The position numbers and the translations under genes were made by a program. From Alphaproteobacteria bacterium (GTDB lineage Bacteria > Pseudomonadota > Alphaproteobacteria > UBA2966), in the NCBI GenBank assembly GCA_030740435.1, contig JASLXG010000008.1:1-57425 (forward strand): DNA of 57,425 nucleotides, in the 5' to 3' direction. A model generated the notes under the pieces. It saw nothing but the letters and a program-made list of their open reading frames with translations. It was not told the DNA's origin and ran no database searches. The stretch's first letter is position 1. Each line of letters opens with the position of its first letter. Below, one piece after another: positions 42,755-51,363 of this stretch.

Positions 42755-43504
42755 TCAGAGCATCCTCTCCAACGCCACACCGCGCACGTCCATCTCGAAT
42801 TCCAGCAACTCCACCGGCGGCCGGGTGTAGTGCCAGGTCAGGCCCCTGGCGGCGGCGCCGCGGGCCACGATCTGGTCGGCCAGGAAGGGGTGGAGATCGT
42901 GGATGGTATAGGCTTGGACGGCGCTGGCATTGCCCCAACTCACGCCCAACGCCGCCATGCGCGCCTCCATCGCGTCCAGCACGAAGCAGGCCTTTTCACG
43001 CAAGGCATCGGCTGAGGTCTCGCCCTCACGCACGATGCGGTTCTCGTAGCTTCCCGTGCCCTCGGCGGCCTCGGCCGAGCCGGCGACCACGAAGTTGGGG
43101 CCGGCGGCGCTGCCCGGAACGGTGTAGCTGAAGGCCACGAAGCTGGGCTCCGGCGGCGGCTCGATCTCGGGGCAGACGTTGGAGCGCGCCACCGGGTTTT
43201 CCTCGTCGTGGAAAATGCCCCAGCGTTCCAGGGTGCCGACGTAGACCCGGTTGAAGGCGACGAACCCCTCGGCCGTGAAAGGGGCGGGCGAGCGCAGCTC
43301 GCAGGCACAGAAGGCGGTCAGCGGCCGGCCCTGCGCCTTGAGGTGCGCCTCGATGGCCGCGAAACCCTCGACGATCGGCAGGGGTCGGGCGAAGCTAGCG
43401 CGCTCGACTACGAACCCCGCTTCCGCCGCCACCCCGCCCGAATACTGGAAGGGGCCGCGGACGTAGCGATAGCCGCCGGGTTCGAAGAGTGCCGTTTGCG
43501 CCAT
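42755..43504 (-). CDS. RidA/YjgF-like family protein, possibly CnbZ-type deaminase
   Basis: This 249-residue protein follows the thiolase gene by two bases. It has two related halves: FCACELRSPAPFTAEGFVAFNRVYVGTLERWG near residues 72-103 and a C-terminal WGNASAVQAYTIHDLHPFLAD that looks like the RidA fold. Similar proteins are annotated as 2-amino-5-chloromuconate deaminase (CnbZ), but that assignment is from memory and is weak here. Its place in an acyl-CoA operon suggests a role in handling a reactive imine or enol intermediate. Treat the function as unknown. Confidence 0.55.
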   Translation of the reverse strand: MAQTALFEPGGYRYVRGPFQYSGGVAAEAGFVVERASFARPLPIVEGFAAIEAHLKAQGRPLTAFCACELRSPAPFTAEGFVAFNRVYVGTLERWGIFHDEENPVARSNVCPEIEPPPEPSFVAFSYTVPGSAAGPNFVVAGSAEAAEGTGSYENRIVREGETSADALREKACFVLDAMEARMAALGVSWGNASAVQAYTIHDLHPFLADQIVARGAAARGLTWHYTRPPVELLEFEMDVRGVALERML

Positions 43505-43506
43505 CT

Positions 43507-44688
43507 TTAGGCCACTTCGAACAACCCGGCCGCCCCCATGCCGCCGCCGATGCACATGGTCGAGACGACGTACTTGGCGCCGCGCCGTTTGCCCTCGATC
43601 AGGCTGTGCGGCACCATGCGGGCGCCGGACATGCCGTAGGGGTGGCCGATCGAGATGGCGCCGCCGTTGACGTTGAGGATGTCGTTGGAGATGCCCAGGC
43701 GGTCGCGGCAGTAGATGACCTGCACGGCGAAGGCCTCGTTCAATTCCCAAAGATCGATGTCGTCGACCTTGAGGCCGTGGCTCTGCAGCAGCTTGGGCAC
43801 GGCGAAGACCGGGCCGATGCCCATCTCGTCGGGCTGGCAGCCGGCCACGGCCAGGCCGCGGTAGTAGCCCAGGGGCTCCAATCCGCGTTGCTCGGCCAGC
43901 TTGGCGTCCATCACCACCGAGGCGGCGGCGGCGTCGGAAAGCTGGCTGGCGTTGCCGGCCGTGATGTTGCCGCCCTCGAACACGGGCTTCAGGTTCTGCA
44001 AACCCTCGAGCGTGGTATCGGGCCGGTTGCCCTCGTCCTTGGCCAGCGTCACCTCCTCGTAGGCCACCTCGCCCGAGGCCTTGTCGACCAGCATCTTGGT
44101 CGCCGTCATGGCCACCACCTCGTCGTCGAAGTGGCCCGCCTCTTGCCCGGCGGCGGTGCGCTGCTGGCTTTGCAAGCCGTATTCGTCCATCCGCTCGCGG
44201 CTGATACCGTAGCGTTCGGCCACCACCTCGGCGGTCTGCAGCATGGGCATGTAGATGTCTTTGGCGCGTGCAAGGACGCTCTCGTTGGCCGCCCGGTGGC
44301 TGTTGGCGTGTTCGTTCTGCACCAGGCTGATGCTGTCGAGGCCGCCGCCGACGCAGATCGGCATGTCGTCGTGCAGCACCTGCTTGGCCGCCGTGGCGAT
44401 GGCCATCATGCCCGACGAGCATTGGCGGTCGATGGTCATGCCGCTGACCTCGACCGGCAGGCCGGCGGCCAGCAACGCCTGGCGCGCCGTGTTGAGGCCG
44501 GTGGTGCCCTGTTGCATGGCGCAACCCAGCACCACGTCGTCGATCTCGCCGGGTTCGACGCCGGCGCGTTCGACGGCGTGCTTGATGGCGTGGCCGGCCA
44601 GGGCCGGGCCCTCGGTGTTGTTGAAGGCGCCGCGATAGGCCCGGCCGATGGGGGTGCGCGCCGTCGACACGATGACTGCTTCTTTCAT
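43507..44688 (-). CDS. Acetyl-CoA C-acyltransferase (thiolase)
   Basis: This 393-residue thiolase has the nucleophile Cys in [13 protein letters not shown] near residue 89, the [17 protein letters not shown] motif with its catalytic His, and the late Cys in [13 protein letters not shown]. All three active-site parts are intact, so it can cleave or form a beta-ketoacyl-CoA. It lies after the SDR and MaoC genes in a minus-strand run that together supplies hydration, dehydrogenation and thiolysis. The substrate chain length is unknown. Confidence 0.93.
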   Translation of the reverse strand: MKEAVIVSTARTPIGRAYRGAFNNTEGPALAGHAIKHAVERAGVEPGEIDDVVLGCAMQQGTTGLNTARQALLAAGLPVEVSGMTIDRQCSSGMMAIATAAKQVLHDDMPICVGGGLDSISLVQNEHANSHRAANESVLARAKDIYMPMLQTAEVVAERYGISRERMDEYGLQSQQRTAAGQEAGHFDDEVVAMTATKMLVDKASGEVAYEEVTLAKDEGNRPDTTLEGLQNLKPVFEGGNITAGNASQLSDAAAASVVMDAKLAEQRGLEPLGYYRGLAVAGCQPDEMGIGPVFAVPKLLQSHGLKVDDIDLWELNEAFAVQVIYCRDRLGISNDILNVNGGAISIGHPYGMSGARMVPHSLIEGKRRGAKYVVSTMCIGGGMGAAGLFEVA

Positions 44689-44720
44689 TTCAAGTTCTCC
44701 GTTGCTTGCTGTACCGCCGG

Positions 44721-45641
44721 CTAGGAAACGTCGAGGCCCAGGGCCTCGGCCGCCGCGGTGACGAATTTTTCGGTTTGGTCGAAGGCGCCGCCAAGCTCGC
44801 GCTGGGCCGATGGCTCGCTGACCTCGGCCCAGCGGCTGGCCACGGCCTCGGCGCTGATCTCGTCGGGTCCCAGCACGATGCCGCCGGTCTCGTAGATGCG
44901 CACCAGCGAAAAGGTGCCGCCGCCGGCGGCCAGGATCTCCTTGGCGGGCGCCTCCTCGCTGACCAGCACCAATAGCCCGGGGGTAATCGATTCGGGTGTC
45001 AGCAGCTCATAGATCTTGGGCGGCACCAGGCCTTCGGTCATGCGCGTGCCGGCACTGGGCGACAGCGTGTTGACACGGATGTCGTACTTGGCCCCCTCGT
45101 GATGCAGCACGTTCATCAGGCCGACCACGGCCATCTTGGCGGCGCCGTAGTTGGCCTGGCCGAAATTGCCGTAAAGCCCCGCCGAAGACGTGGTGACGAC
45201 GATCCGGCCATAGCTCTGCTCGCGCATGATGGGCCATACCGCCTGGCTGCAGTGCACGCTGCCCATCAAGTGGACGTCGAGCACGGTGCGGTAGTCCTCC
45301 ATGGTCATCTTGGCAAACGACTTGTCGCGCAGGATGCCGGCGTTGTTGACCAGGATGTCGATGCGCCCCCAGCGCTCCATGGCCTGGGCCACCATGGCCT
45401 CGACCTGGTCGGGCTTGGCCACGTTGGCGCCGTTGGCCAGCGCCTCGCCACCCTGGGCCTCGATTTCCGCCACCACGGCCTGGGTCGCTTCGCTAGAGCC
45501 GCCGGTGCCGTCGGTGGCGGCGCCCAGGTCGTTGACCACCACCTTGGCCCCGCGTTCGGCCAGCGCCAGCGCGTGGCTCCGCCCCAGCCCCTGGCCGGCG
45601 CCAGTGACGATGGCGACGCGATCATCGAAACGAATGGTCAT
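44721..45641 (-). CDS. SDR-family 3-hydroxyacyl-CoA dehydrogenase-like protein
   Basis: This 306-residue short-chain dehydrogenase has the nucleotide motif [17 protein letters not shown] near residues 11-27, the [15 protein letters not shown] segment and the catalytic Ser-Tyr-Lys ([19 protein letters not shown]). Sequence features such as ND-LGA and [14 protein letters not shown] resemble the dehydrogenase half of the peroxisomal-type multifunctional enzyme 2. That suggests NAD-dependent oxidation of a 3-hydroxyacyl-CoA, in line with the MaoC hydratase just upstream. Confidence 0.9.
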   Translation of the reverse strand: MTIRFDDRVAIVTGAGQGLGRSHALALAERGAKVVVNDLGAATDGTGGSSEATQAVVAEIEAQGGEALANGANVAKPDQVEAMVAQAMERWGRIDILVNNAGILRDKSFAKMTMEDYRTVLDVHLMGSVHCSQAVWPIMREQSYGRIVVTTSSAGLYGNFGQANYGAAKMAVVGLMNVLHHEGAKYDIRVNTLSPSAGTRMTEGLVPPKIYELLTPESITPGLLVLVSEEAPAKEILAAGGGTFSLVRIYETGGIVLGPDEISAEAVASRWAEVSEPSAQRELGGAFDQTEKFVTAAAEALGLDVS

Positions 45642-45665
45642 GATTTTTCCTTTCCCGGGCTGGCC

Positions 45666-46124
45666 CTATTGGGTGATGAACATGGCCAGCGATTCGGCCA
45701 CCAGGGCCGGCTTTTCCTCACCCTTGATCTCGATGGTGACGTCGGTGGTGACGAGCAACTGGCCCGGCTGCTTTTCCTCGGCGCCGAGCATCTTGACCCG
45801 GGCCCGCACCTCGCTTCCCACCTTGACAGGATTCAGGAACCGCACCTTGTTGAGGCCGTAATTGATGCCCATGACGACGTTTTCGGGCTCCACCCGCACC
45901 TGGCTGGCCAGATGCGGGATCAGCGACAACGTCAGGAATCCGTGGGCGATGGTGGTGCCGAAGGGCGTTTCCTTGGCGCGTTCCTCGTCGACGTGGATGT
46001 ACTGGTGGTCCAGCGTGGCGTCAGCGAACTCGTTGATGCGGGCCTGGTCGACGGTAACCCAGTCCGAAGTGCCGAGATCCTTGCCGATGTACGAGGCGAG
46101 CTCTTCCTTGGCGACCGTGGTCAT
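45666..46124 (-). CDS. MaoC-like (R)-enoyl-CoA hydratase
   Basis: This 152-residue hot-dog protein has the hydratase-2 motif DATLDHQYIHVDEERAKETPFG followed by TIAHGFLTLSLIP, where the Asp and His act in hydration. It is similar in layout to PhaJ and nodulation protein N homologues. The ATG at 46124 is favoured because upstream codons have no family match. It starts the run MaoC-SDR-thiolase-RidA-like on the minus strand. An (R)-specific hydratase is likely, paired with the MFE-2-like SDR. Confidence 0.9.
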   Translation of the reverse strand: MTTVAKEELASYIGKDLGTSDWVTVDQARINEFADATLDHQYIHVDEERAKETPFGTTIAHGFLTLSLIPHLASQVRVEPENVVMGINYGLNKVRFLNPVKVGSEVRARVKMLGAEEKQPGQLLVTTDVTIEIKGEEKPALVAESLAMFITQ

Positions 46125-46153
46125 ATGCTGTCCTCCGTGCTCTGCATGCAAGA

Positions 46154-46173
46154 GGCAGGCCCGATGGCCTGCC
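46154..46173. terminator. 8-bp GC hairpin between MaoC and NIPSNAP genes
   Basis: GGCAGGCC (46154-46161) and GGCCTGCC (46166-46173) form a perfect stem with loop CGAT. It lies in the gap after the NIPSNAP gene and before the MaoC start on the minus strand, and an A-run (AAAAA, 46181-46185, T-run on the minus strand) lies before the stem rather than after it, so a classical intrinsic terminator is not proven. Confidence 0.35.
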
Positions 46174-46198
46174 CCCCAGCAAAAAGCTTAGCAGAGAA

Positions 46199-46522
46199 TC
46201 AGCGCGGCGACGGGAAGAAATCCACCGGCACCATGAGCTTGTTTTCCTGGCTTTCCAGAGCTCCCAGCTTGGCGCTGGCCTGGGTGTAGGCGATCCAGTC
46301 GGCGTCGGCCCAAAGATCGGTGCGCTTGGCCTCGCGGTCGGCGGCGCTTTCGTAAACCCAGATGTGGACGTATTCGTTGGGGTTGCCGGTCTCGGTGGTC
46401 ATGTAGGCCAGCGGCTGGCCCAGGTTGCGGCTTTGCGGTCCGGCGCCCTTTTCGGCATAGAGCGCGAGGTGGGCCTTGATGGTTCCCGGCTTGCAGCGGT
46501 AGGTGCGGACGTCGAGCAGCAT
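46199..46522 (-). CDS. NIPSNAP-family protein
   Basis: This 107-residue protein has the ferredoxin-like alpha/beta barrel pattern of NIPSNAP proteins, opening with LLDVRTYRCKPGTIKAHLALYAEKG and holding the family VHIWVYESAADREAKR segment. Bacterial members often accompany catabolic and acyl-CoA gene clusters, with uncertain biochemical roles. It diverges from an enoyl-CoA hydratase gene with 52 bases between the starts, so a shared promoter region is likely. Confidence 0.85.
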   Translation of the reverse strand: MLLDVRTYRCKPGTIKAHLALYAEKGAGPQSRNLGQPLAYMTTETGNPNEYVHIWVYESAADREAKRTDLWADADWIAYTQASAKLGALESQENKLMVPVDFFPSPR

Positions 46523-46574
46523 TTTTTTCTCCCTGACTTTTCCCGTGACGTGGTGCCCAGGCTATAGTGGGTCC

Positions 46575-47363
46575 ATGACATACCAGAACATTCTCTTCGA
46601 ACGCCAGGATCGGGTGGCCAAGCTGACTTTGAACCGGCCCGACAGCCTGAATCCGCTGAGTTGGGACACCATCAAGGAACTGGCCGCCGCCTTCGCCGAG
46701 ATCGATGCCGATCCCGAGATCGTCATCGTCGTGCTGACCGGCGCCGGCAAGGCCTTTTCGGCCGGCGGCGACCTCAAGGGCTATCTCGGGCTTTACAAGC
46801 AGCCGACCGAGTTCCGCAAGTATCTCCGCGATTTCTTCGCGCTCTGTGACCAGTTCGAGCAGAGCGACAAGATCCTCATCGCCGCCGTCAACGGCGCCTG
46901 CGTCGCGGGTGGGCTCGAGCTCTTGCTCTGCTGCGACCTGGCGGTGGCGGCCGACGAGGCGCGCATCGGCGATGGCCACCTCAATTTCGGACAACTCCCC
47001 GGGGCCGGCGGCTCGCAGCGCCTGCCCCGCGCCATCGGCGCCTTCCGGGCCAAGGAGCTGATGTTCTCAGGCCGTTTGCTCTCAGGCCCCGAGGCCGCCG
47101 CCATGGGCCTGGTCAACCGCTCGGTGCCCCGGGTACGGCTGATGGCCGAGATCGAGAGCATGATCGAGGAGTACCTGACCAAGAGCCCGGCCGGGCTGGC
47201 CGCCACCAAGCACCTGGTCAACGAGGGCCTGCGCGGCAGCCTGGAAGCGGGGCTGCAGCTCGAAATGAGCTTCGTCTACAACTGGGCCACGGCCAGCCAC
47301 GACGCCACCGAGGGCCTGGTCGCCTTCGACGCAAAACGCAACCCCGACTTCAAGGGCCGTTGA
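46575..47363 (+). CDS. Enoyl-CoA hydratase/isomerase-family protein with altered second Glu
   Basis: This 262-residue crotonase-fold protein opens with ILFERQDRVAKLTLNRPDS and has the oxyanion loop AFSAGGDLKGY and the VAGGLELLLCCD motif, retaining the first catalytic Glu. At the second catalytic position the usual PE is GH (RIGDGHLNFGQLPGAGGSQ), so a classic hydratase reaction is doubtful. Isomerase, dehalogenase or hydrolase activity is possible. It begins a plus-strand unit with the thiolase-like and DUF35 genes. Confidence 0.85.
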   Translation: MTYQNILFERQDRVAKLTLNRPDSLNPLSWDTIKELAAAFAEIDADPEIVIVVLTGAGKAFSAGGDLKGYLGLYKQPTEFRKYLRDFFALCDQFEQSDKILIAAVNGACVAGGLELLLCCDLAVAADEARIGDGHLNFGQLPGAGGSQRLPRAIGAFRAKELMFSGRLLSGPEAAAMGLVNRSVPRVRLMAEIESMIEEYLTKSPAGLAATKHLVNEGLRGSLEAGLQLEMSFVYNWATASHDATEGLVAFDAKRNPDFKGR

Positions 47364-47370
47364 GGCAGCC

Positions 47371-48531
47371 ATGGCCTGGACCTTGCGCGACAAGTACGCC
47401 ATCGCCGGCATCGGCAACACGGCGTATTCCAAGGAATCGGGGACCACGGTCCTCAATCTGGCGCTCGAGGCCTGCCGCGCGGCGCTGGCCGATGCCGGCC
47501 TCGAAGCGGCCCAGGTGGACGGCGTGGTGAGCTTCAATTTCGGCGACTCGGTGCCCTCGATGGCGGTCGCCACCGGGCTCGGCCTGCCGGCGGCGCGCTA
47601 CGCCGTCGAGTTCTCGGCCGGCGGCAATGCCGCCGCCCTGATCGTCCAGACCGCCGCCGCCGCCATCGCCGCCGGCCTGGCCGAAAACGTGCTTTGTTTC
47701 CGGGCCATGAACGGGCGTTCGGGTTTCAGGCTGGGCGGCAGCCGCGACATAAATACCCTCGGCATCACGCAATACACCGCCCCCTTCGGCTGGATCACCT
47801 ATCCCCAGGCCATGGCCATGTGGTGCCGGCGCCACATGATCAAGTACGGCACCAGCAGCGAGCAATTGGGCCAGGTCGCCGTGACGTGCCGGCAAAACGC
47901 CGCCCAGAACGAGCGCGCCATGATGCGAAACCCCATCACGCTGGAGGATCATCAGGCCTCGCGCCTGATCGTCGAGCCCTTCCGGCTCCTCGACATCTGC
48001 CTCGAATCGGACGGCGCCTGCGCCGTGCTGGTGACCAGCGCCGAGCGGGCCCGCGATCTCAAACAAAAACCCGTTCGCATCATGGGCGCGGCCTACGGCG
48101 GCGGCCCCAACCAGGGTGATGACCTGTTTGACGCCATGCGCTGGCCCGAACACGCCCACAACTACAGCCGCTACATCGCCGAAGACCTTTGGCGAAGCGC
48201 CGGTGTCGGCCCCGGCGACGTCGACGTGGCCGAGATCTACGATTGCTTCACCTACAGCGTGCTCATGCAGCTCGAAGGTTTCGGTTTCTGCAAAGACGGC
48301 GAGGGCGGCGACTTCGTGGCCGACGGCCATATTGCCAGCGACGGCAGCTTGCCCATCAACACCCACGGCGGGCTCTTGTCCGAGGCCTATATCCACGGCC
48401 TCAACCACGTCGTCGAGGCGGTCGAGCAGTTGCGCGGCGAGGCCGGGCCACGCCAGGTCGAGGGCGCCGAGATTGCGCTGACCACGGCCGGCGCCATGAC
48501 CTGCGGCAGCGCCCTGGTGCTGGGGAACTGA
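47371..48531 (+). CDS. Thiolase-like protein of the SCP-x/lipid-transfer group, nucleophile Cys absent
   Basis: This 386-residue thiolase-fold protein opens with YAIAGIGNTAYSKESGTTV. At the position of the nucleophile Cys the text is EFSAGGNAAALIV, so Cys is missing. It keeps VDVAEIYDCFTYSVLMQLE, NTHGGLLSEAYIHG and a late AMTCGSALVLG. Such proteins act with a DUF35 partner, which follows after two bases, in sterol side-chain and aromatic-acid degradation systems. It could be an aldolase-type retro-aldol enzyme. The substrate is unknown. Confidence 0.87.
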   Translation: MAWTLRDKYAIAGIGNTAYSKESGTTVLNLALEACRAALADAGLEAAQVDGVVSFNFGDSVPSMAVATGLGLPAARYAVEFSAGGNAAALIVQTAAAAIAAGLAENVLCFRAMNGRSGFRLGGSRDINTLGITQYTAPFGWITYPQAMAMWCRRHMIKYGTSSEQLGQVAVTCRQNAAQNERAMMRNPITLEDHQASRLIVEPFRLLDICLESDGACAVLVTSAERARDLKQKPVRIMGAAYGGGPNQGDDLFDAMRWPEHAHNYSRYIAEDLWRSAGVGPGDVDVAEIYDCFTYSVLMQLEGFGFCKDGEGGDFVADGHIASDGSLPINTHGGLLSEAYIHGLNHVVEAVEQLRGEAGPRQVEGAEIALTTAGAMTCGSALVLGN

Positions 48532-48533
48532 GC

Positions 48534-48959
48534 ATGACGCGGAAGCCACAGAAACCACAGAAACCAACACCCACTCTCGACGCCGATTCGCGCACCTTCT
48601 GGGAGGCCTGCGCCCGCCACGAGCTGATCATCCAGCGCTGCGCAGACTGCACTCGCCTGCGCTTTCCGCCGGTCGGGCTTTGCCCCCATTGCGGCAGCGC
48701 CTCGGTAGAGCACGTCAGGGCCTCGGGCCGCGGCCGGGTCTATAGCTGGATCGTGGTCACCCATGCCGTGCCCAAGGAGATCTACGCCGGCGAGGTGCCC
48801 TATGCCGTGGCCCTGGTCGAGCTCGAGGAAGGGGTGCGCCTGCCCACCAACATCGTCGGCTGCGACCCCGCCAAGATCAGCGCCGACATGCCGGTCGAGG
48901 TGGTGTTCGAGGAGCGGGGCGACACGACGCTGCCGCTGTTTCGGCCGCTCCGGGCCTAA
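48534..48959 (+). CDS. DUF35 OB-fold / zinc-ribbon protein (thiolase partner)
   Basis: This 141-residue protein has an N-terminal rubredoxin-like zinc ribbon with CADC and CPHC near residues 37-56, then an OB fold (SGRGRVYSWIVVTHAV, VPYAVALVELEEGVRLPTNIVG). This is the form of DUF35 acyl-CoA-associated proteins such as those that pair with SCP-x thiolases and aldolases, where they help bind the CoA substrate. It starts two bases after the thiolase-like gene, so the two likely form a complex. Confidence 0.9.
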   Translation: MTRKPQKPQKPTPTLDADSRTFWEACARHELIIQRCADCTRLRFPPVGLCPHCGSASVEHVRASGRGRVYSWIVVTHAVPKEIYAGEVPYAVALVELEEGVRLPTNIVGCDPAKISADMPVEVVFEERGDTTLPLFRPLRA

Positions 48960-48980
48960 GACCCTGCCGTGGAGGCCGTC

Positions 48981-49877
48981 GTGAAGGTCGCGGCCATCGG
49001 CGAATGCATGATCGAGATCTCGGGGCCGGCCGGCCGGGCCCGCATCGGCTTTGGCGGCGATACCCTGAATACCGCCGTCTACCTCGCCCGGGCCGGCGTT
49101 TCGGTCGATTACCTGACGGCGCTGGGCGATGATCCCTTCAGCGACGAAATGCTGCGCGCCTGGCAGGCCGAGGGCGTCGGCATCGAAGGCATCGTGCGCC
49201 GGCCGGGCCGGCTGCCCGGGCTTTATCTCATTCGCACCAATGAGGGCGGCGAGCGCAGTTTCTATTACTGGCGCGACCGGGCCCCGGCCCGCGAACTCTT
49301 TGCCGGCGACGGCGCCGCCGTGCTCGAGTCCCTGGCGGCCTACGACTGGGTCTATCTCTCCGGTATCACGCTCTCGGTAATCGGTGCGGCCGGATGCCAG
49401 GCGCTGGCGGGACGTCTGGGCGAGCTCAAGGCGGGTGGTCTGCGTCTTGCCTTCGACAGCAACTACCGGCCCCGCGGCTGGCCCGAGGCGGCGGCGGCAC
49501 GGACTGAGTTCGATCGCCTGCTGCCGCTGGTCGACATCGCGCTGCCGACGCTCGACGACGAACAGGCGCTTTATGGCGACGGCGATGGCGCCGCCTGTGC
49601 CGCCCGCCACCGCGCCGCCGGGGTGGCCGAGGTCGTCGTTAAGATGGGCGCGGACGGCTGCCTGGTGGCGGCCGAGGGAGGAACAACGACCATCCCGGTG
49701 CCCGAGACCCTGGCGCCCGTCGACACCACCGGTGCCGGCGACAGCTTCAACGCCGCCTATCTGGCGGCCCGCCTGGCCGGCCGGGCCCCGGCGGCGGCCG
49801 CCGCGGCGGGCCACCAATTGGCGGCCCGGGTCATCGGCTGCCATGGCGCGATACTTCCGAAGGAAAGCCGTGAATGA
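48981..49877 (+). CDS. kdgK: 2-dehydro-3-deoxygluconokinase (KDG kinase, PfkB family)
   Basis: This 298-residue sugar kinase has the PfkB motifs: VAAIGECMIEISG at the start, GGDTLNTAVYLARAG near residues 24-38, and the catalytic anion-hole/base motif DTTGAGDSFNAAYLA near 255-269. The SNYRPRGWP segment fits KDG kinases. A GTG at 48981 is favoured since GGAGG lies five bases ahead; a GTG at 48969 has no such site. The neighbouring gene is KDPG aldolase and overlaps it by four bases, so together they convert 2-keto-3-deoxygluconate to pyruvate and glyceraldehyde-3-phosphate. Confidence 0.9.
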   Translation: MKVAAIGECMIEISGPAGRARIGFGGDTLNTAVYLARAGVSVDYLTALGDDPFSDEMLRAWQAEGVGIEGIVRRPGRLPGLYLIRTNEGGERSFYYWRDRAPARELFAGDGAAVLESLAAYDWVYLSGITLSVIGAAGCQALAGRLGELKAGGLRLAFDSNYRPRGWPEAAAARTEFDRLLPLVDIALPTLDDEQALYGDGDGAACAARHRAAGVAEVVVKMGADGCLVAAEGGTTTIPVPETLAPVDTTGAGDSFNAAYLAARLAGRAPAAAAAAGHQLAARVIGCHGAILPKESRE

Positions 49878-50515
49878 CTGACCGAACGACCATCGAGGAA
49901 CTGCTGGCACCGGTCGCGGTGGTGCCGGTACTGACCATCGAAAACCTCTCCATTGCCGTGCCGCTGGGCCGGGCCCTGGTGGCCGGCGGCTTGACGGTGC
50001 TGGAGGTGACGCTGCGCAGCGCCGCCGCACTGGCGGCCGTTGAGGCCATGGTAGCGGCCGTCCCCGAGGCCGTGGTGGGCGTCGGCACGCTGACCGGGCC
50101 CGAGGAAATAGCCGCCGCGCGGTCCGCCGGGGCGCGCTACGCCGTCAGCCCGGGGTTCGATGCCGATCTGGTGGCAGCGGCGGCCGAGGCCGGCCTGCCC
50201 TATCTTCCCGGCGTCGCCACGGCCTCCGAAGTGCAGCGCGCCCGGAGGCTCGGCCTCACGACTTTGAAATTCTTCCCGGCCGAGCCGGCCGGCGGCAGCG
50301 CCGCGTTACGGGCCTTCGCCGGGCCTTTCCCGGAACTTCGATTCTGTCCCACGGGCGGCATCGACCAGTCCAACGCGGCGGAATATTTGGCCCTCGACAA
50401 CGTCGTCTGCGTCGGCGGCTCCTGGCCGGCGCCGACGGAGCTGCTGGCGGCGGGCGACTGGCAGGCCATCGAGGACCGCGCCCGCCAGGCGGCGGCGCTG
50501 GGTGCCCATCGTTGA
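49874..50515 (+). CDS. eda: KDPG aldolase (2-dehydro-3-deoxy-phosphogluconate aldolase)
   Basis: This 213-residue TIM-barrel class I aldolase has the catalytic Glu in LTVLEVTLRS near residues 39-48, the substrate phosphate motif AVVGVGTLTGPEEI, the Schiff-base Lys in LTTLKFFPAEP near 134-144 and FCPTGGIDQSNAAEYL. It cleaves 2-keto-3-deoxy-6-phosphogluconate to pyruvate and glyceraldehyde-3-phosphate (Entner-Doudoroff). Its start overlaps kdgK as ATGA, so the two are coupled. It could also act on related keto-deoxy acids. Confidence 0.95.
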   Translation: MTDRTTIEELLAPVAVVPVLTIENLSIAVPLGRALVAGGLTVLEVTLRSAAALAAVEAMVAAVPEAVVGVGTLTGPEEIAAARSAGARYAVSPGFDADLVAAAAEAGLPYLPGVATASEVQRARRLGLTTLKFFPAEPAGGSAALRAFAGPFPELRFCPTGGIDQSNAAEYLALDNVVCVGGSWPAPTELLAAGDWQAIEDRARQAAALGAHR

Positions 50516-50581
50516 CAACGACCGGCCCGGCCCGCAGATTTCCCCCCGGCGCACGCGGCGCGCCGTTTGGCGGAGAGTTCC

Positions 50582-51361
50582 ATGTCTGGTGACGTTCTAC
50601 TGGCCCGTGACGGGGGCATCGTGACGGTGACCTTGAGCGCGCCCGAGCGGCGCAATGCGCTGAATGTTTTCATGTGGCGCAGACTCGGTGAGATTCTCGC
50701 CGAACTCGAATCCGACGGTACGGTGCGCTGCGTCGTGCTGCGCGGCGCCGGCGACGAGGCCTTTGCCGCCGGGGCCGATATTTCGGAATTCGAGACCGAG
50801 CGCTCAACGGCCGAACAGGCCCGCGCCTACGCCCTCAAGACCCACGGCACGCTGCGCACCTTGGCCGCGCTGCGCCATCCCGTGATCGCCATGATCGGCG
50901 GCGTCTGCGTCGGCGGCGGACTCGAGCTGGCGGCCTGTTGCGATTTGCGCATCTCCGGCGAATCGGGCCGTTTCGGCATCCCCGTCAAGCGCCTGGGCCT
51001 GGTCGTGGCGATCGACGAGATGCAGCCGCTGATCGAGATCGTGGGCAAGGCGGCGGCGCTGGAGATCCTGCTCGAGGGCCGCGTTTTCGGCGCCGAGGAG
51101 GCCCTGGGAAAACGCCTGGTCAATCGTGTCGTGCCCGATTACGACCTCGAACCCGCGACCTATGCCAGTGCGCGGCGCATCGCCGAAGGCGCGCCGCTGA
51201 CAGCGCGCTGGCACAAACAGTTCGTCAACCGCCTGATGGACCCGGCCCCGCTGACCGAGGCCGAGCGCGACGAGAGCTACGATTGCTTCGCCACCGAGGA
51301 TTTCCAGATCGGCTACCACGCCTTCCTGGCCAAGAAGAACCCCGAATTCGAAGGGCGCTGA
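50582..51361 (+). CDS. Enoyl-CoA hydratase/isomerase-family protein lacking the second Glu
   Basis: This 259-residue crotonase-fold protein has AFAAGADISEFE and VGGGLELAACCDLR, which keep the oxyanion loop and first catalytic Glu. At the second Glu position it has PV (FGIPVKRLGLVVAIDEM), so it is unlikely to be an ordinary hydratase. An isomerase, hydrolase or decarboxylase function is possible. The ATG at 50582 follows GGCGGAG. The gene is two bases before a CaiB CoA-transferase gene, with which it is probably co-transcribed. Confidence 0.86.
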   Translation: MSGDVLLARDGGIVTVTLSAPERRNALNVFMWRRLGEILAELESDGTVRCVVLRGAGDEAFAAGADISEFETERSTAEQARAYALKTHGTLRTLAALRHPVIAMIGGVCVGGGLELAACCDLRISGESGRFGIPVKRLGLVVAIDEMQPLIEIVGKAAALEILLEGRVFGAEEALGKRLVNRVVPDYDLEPATYASARRIAEGAPLTARWHKQFVNRLMDPAPLTEAERDESYDCFATEDFQIGYHAFLAKKNPEFEGR

Positions 51362-51363
51362 AG

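Noticed and set aside
42755-44524. A single long minus-strand frame of 589 codons spanning thiolase and the RidA-like gene
   Set aside because: Only the last 249 codons look like a protein. The upstream part is an alternative frame of the thiolase gene.
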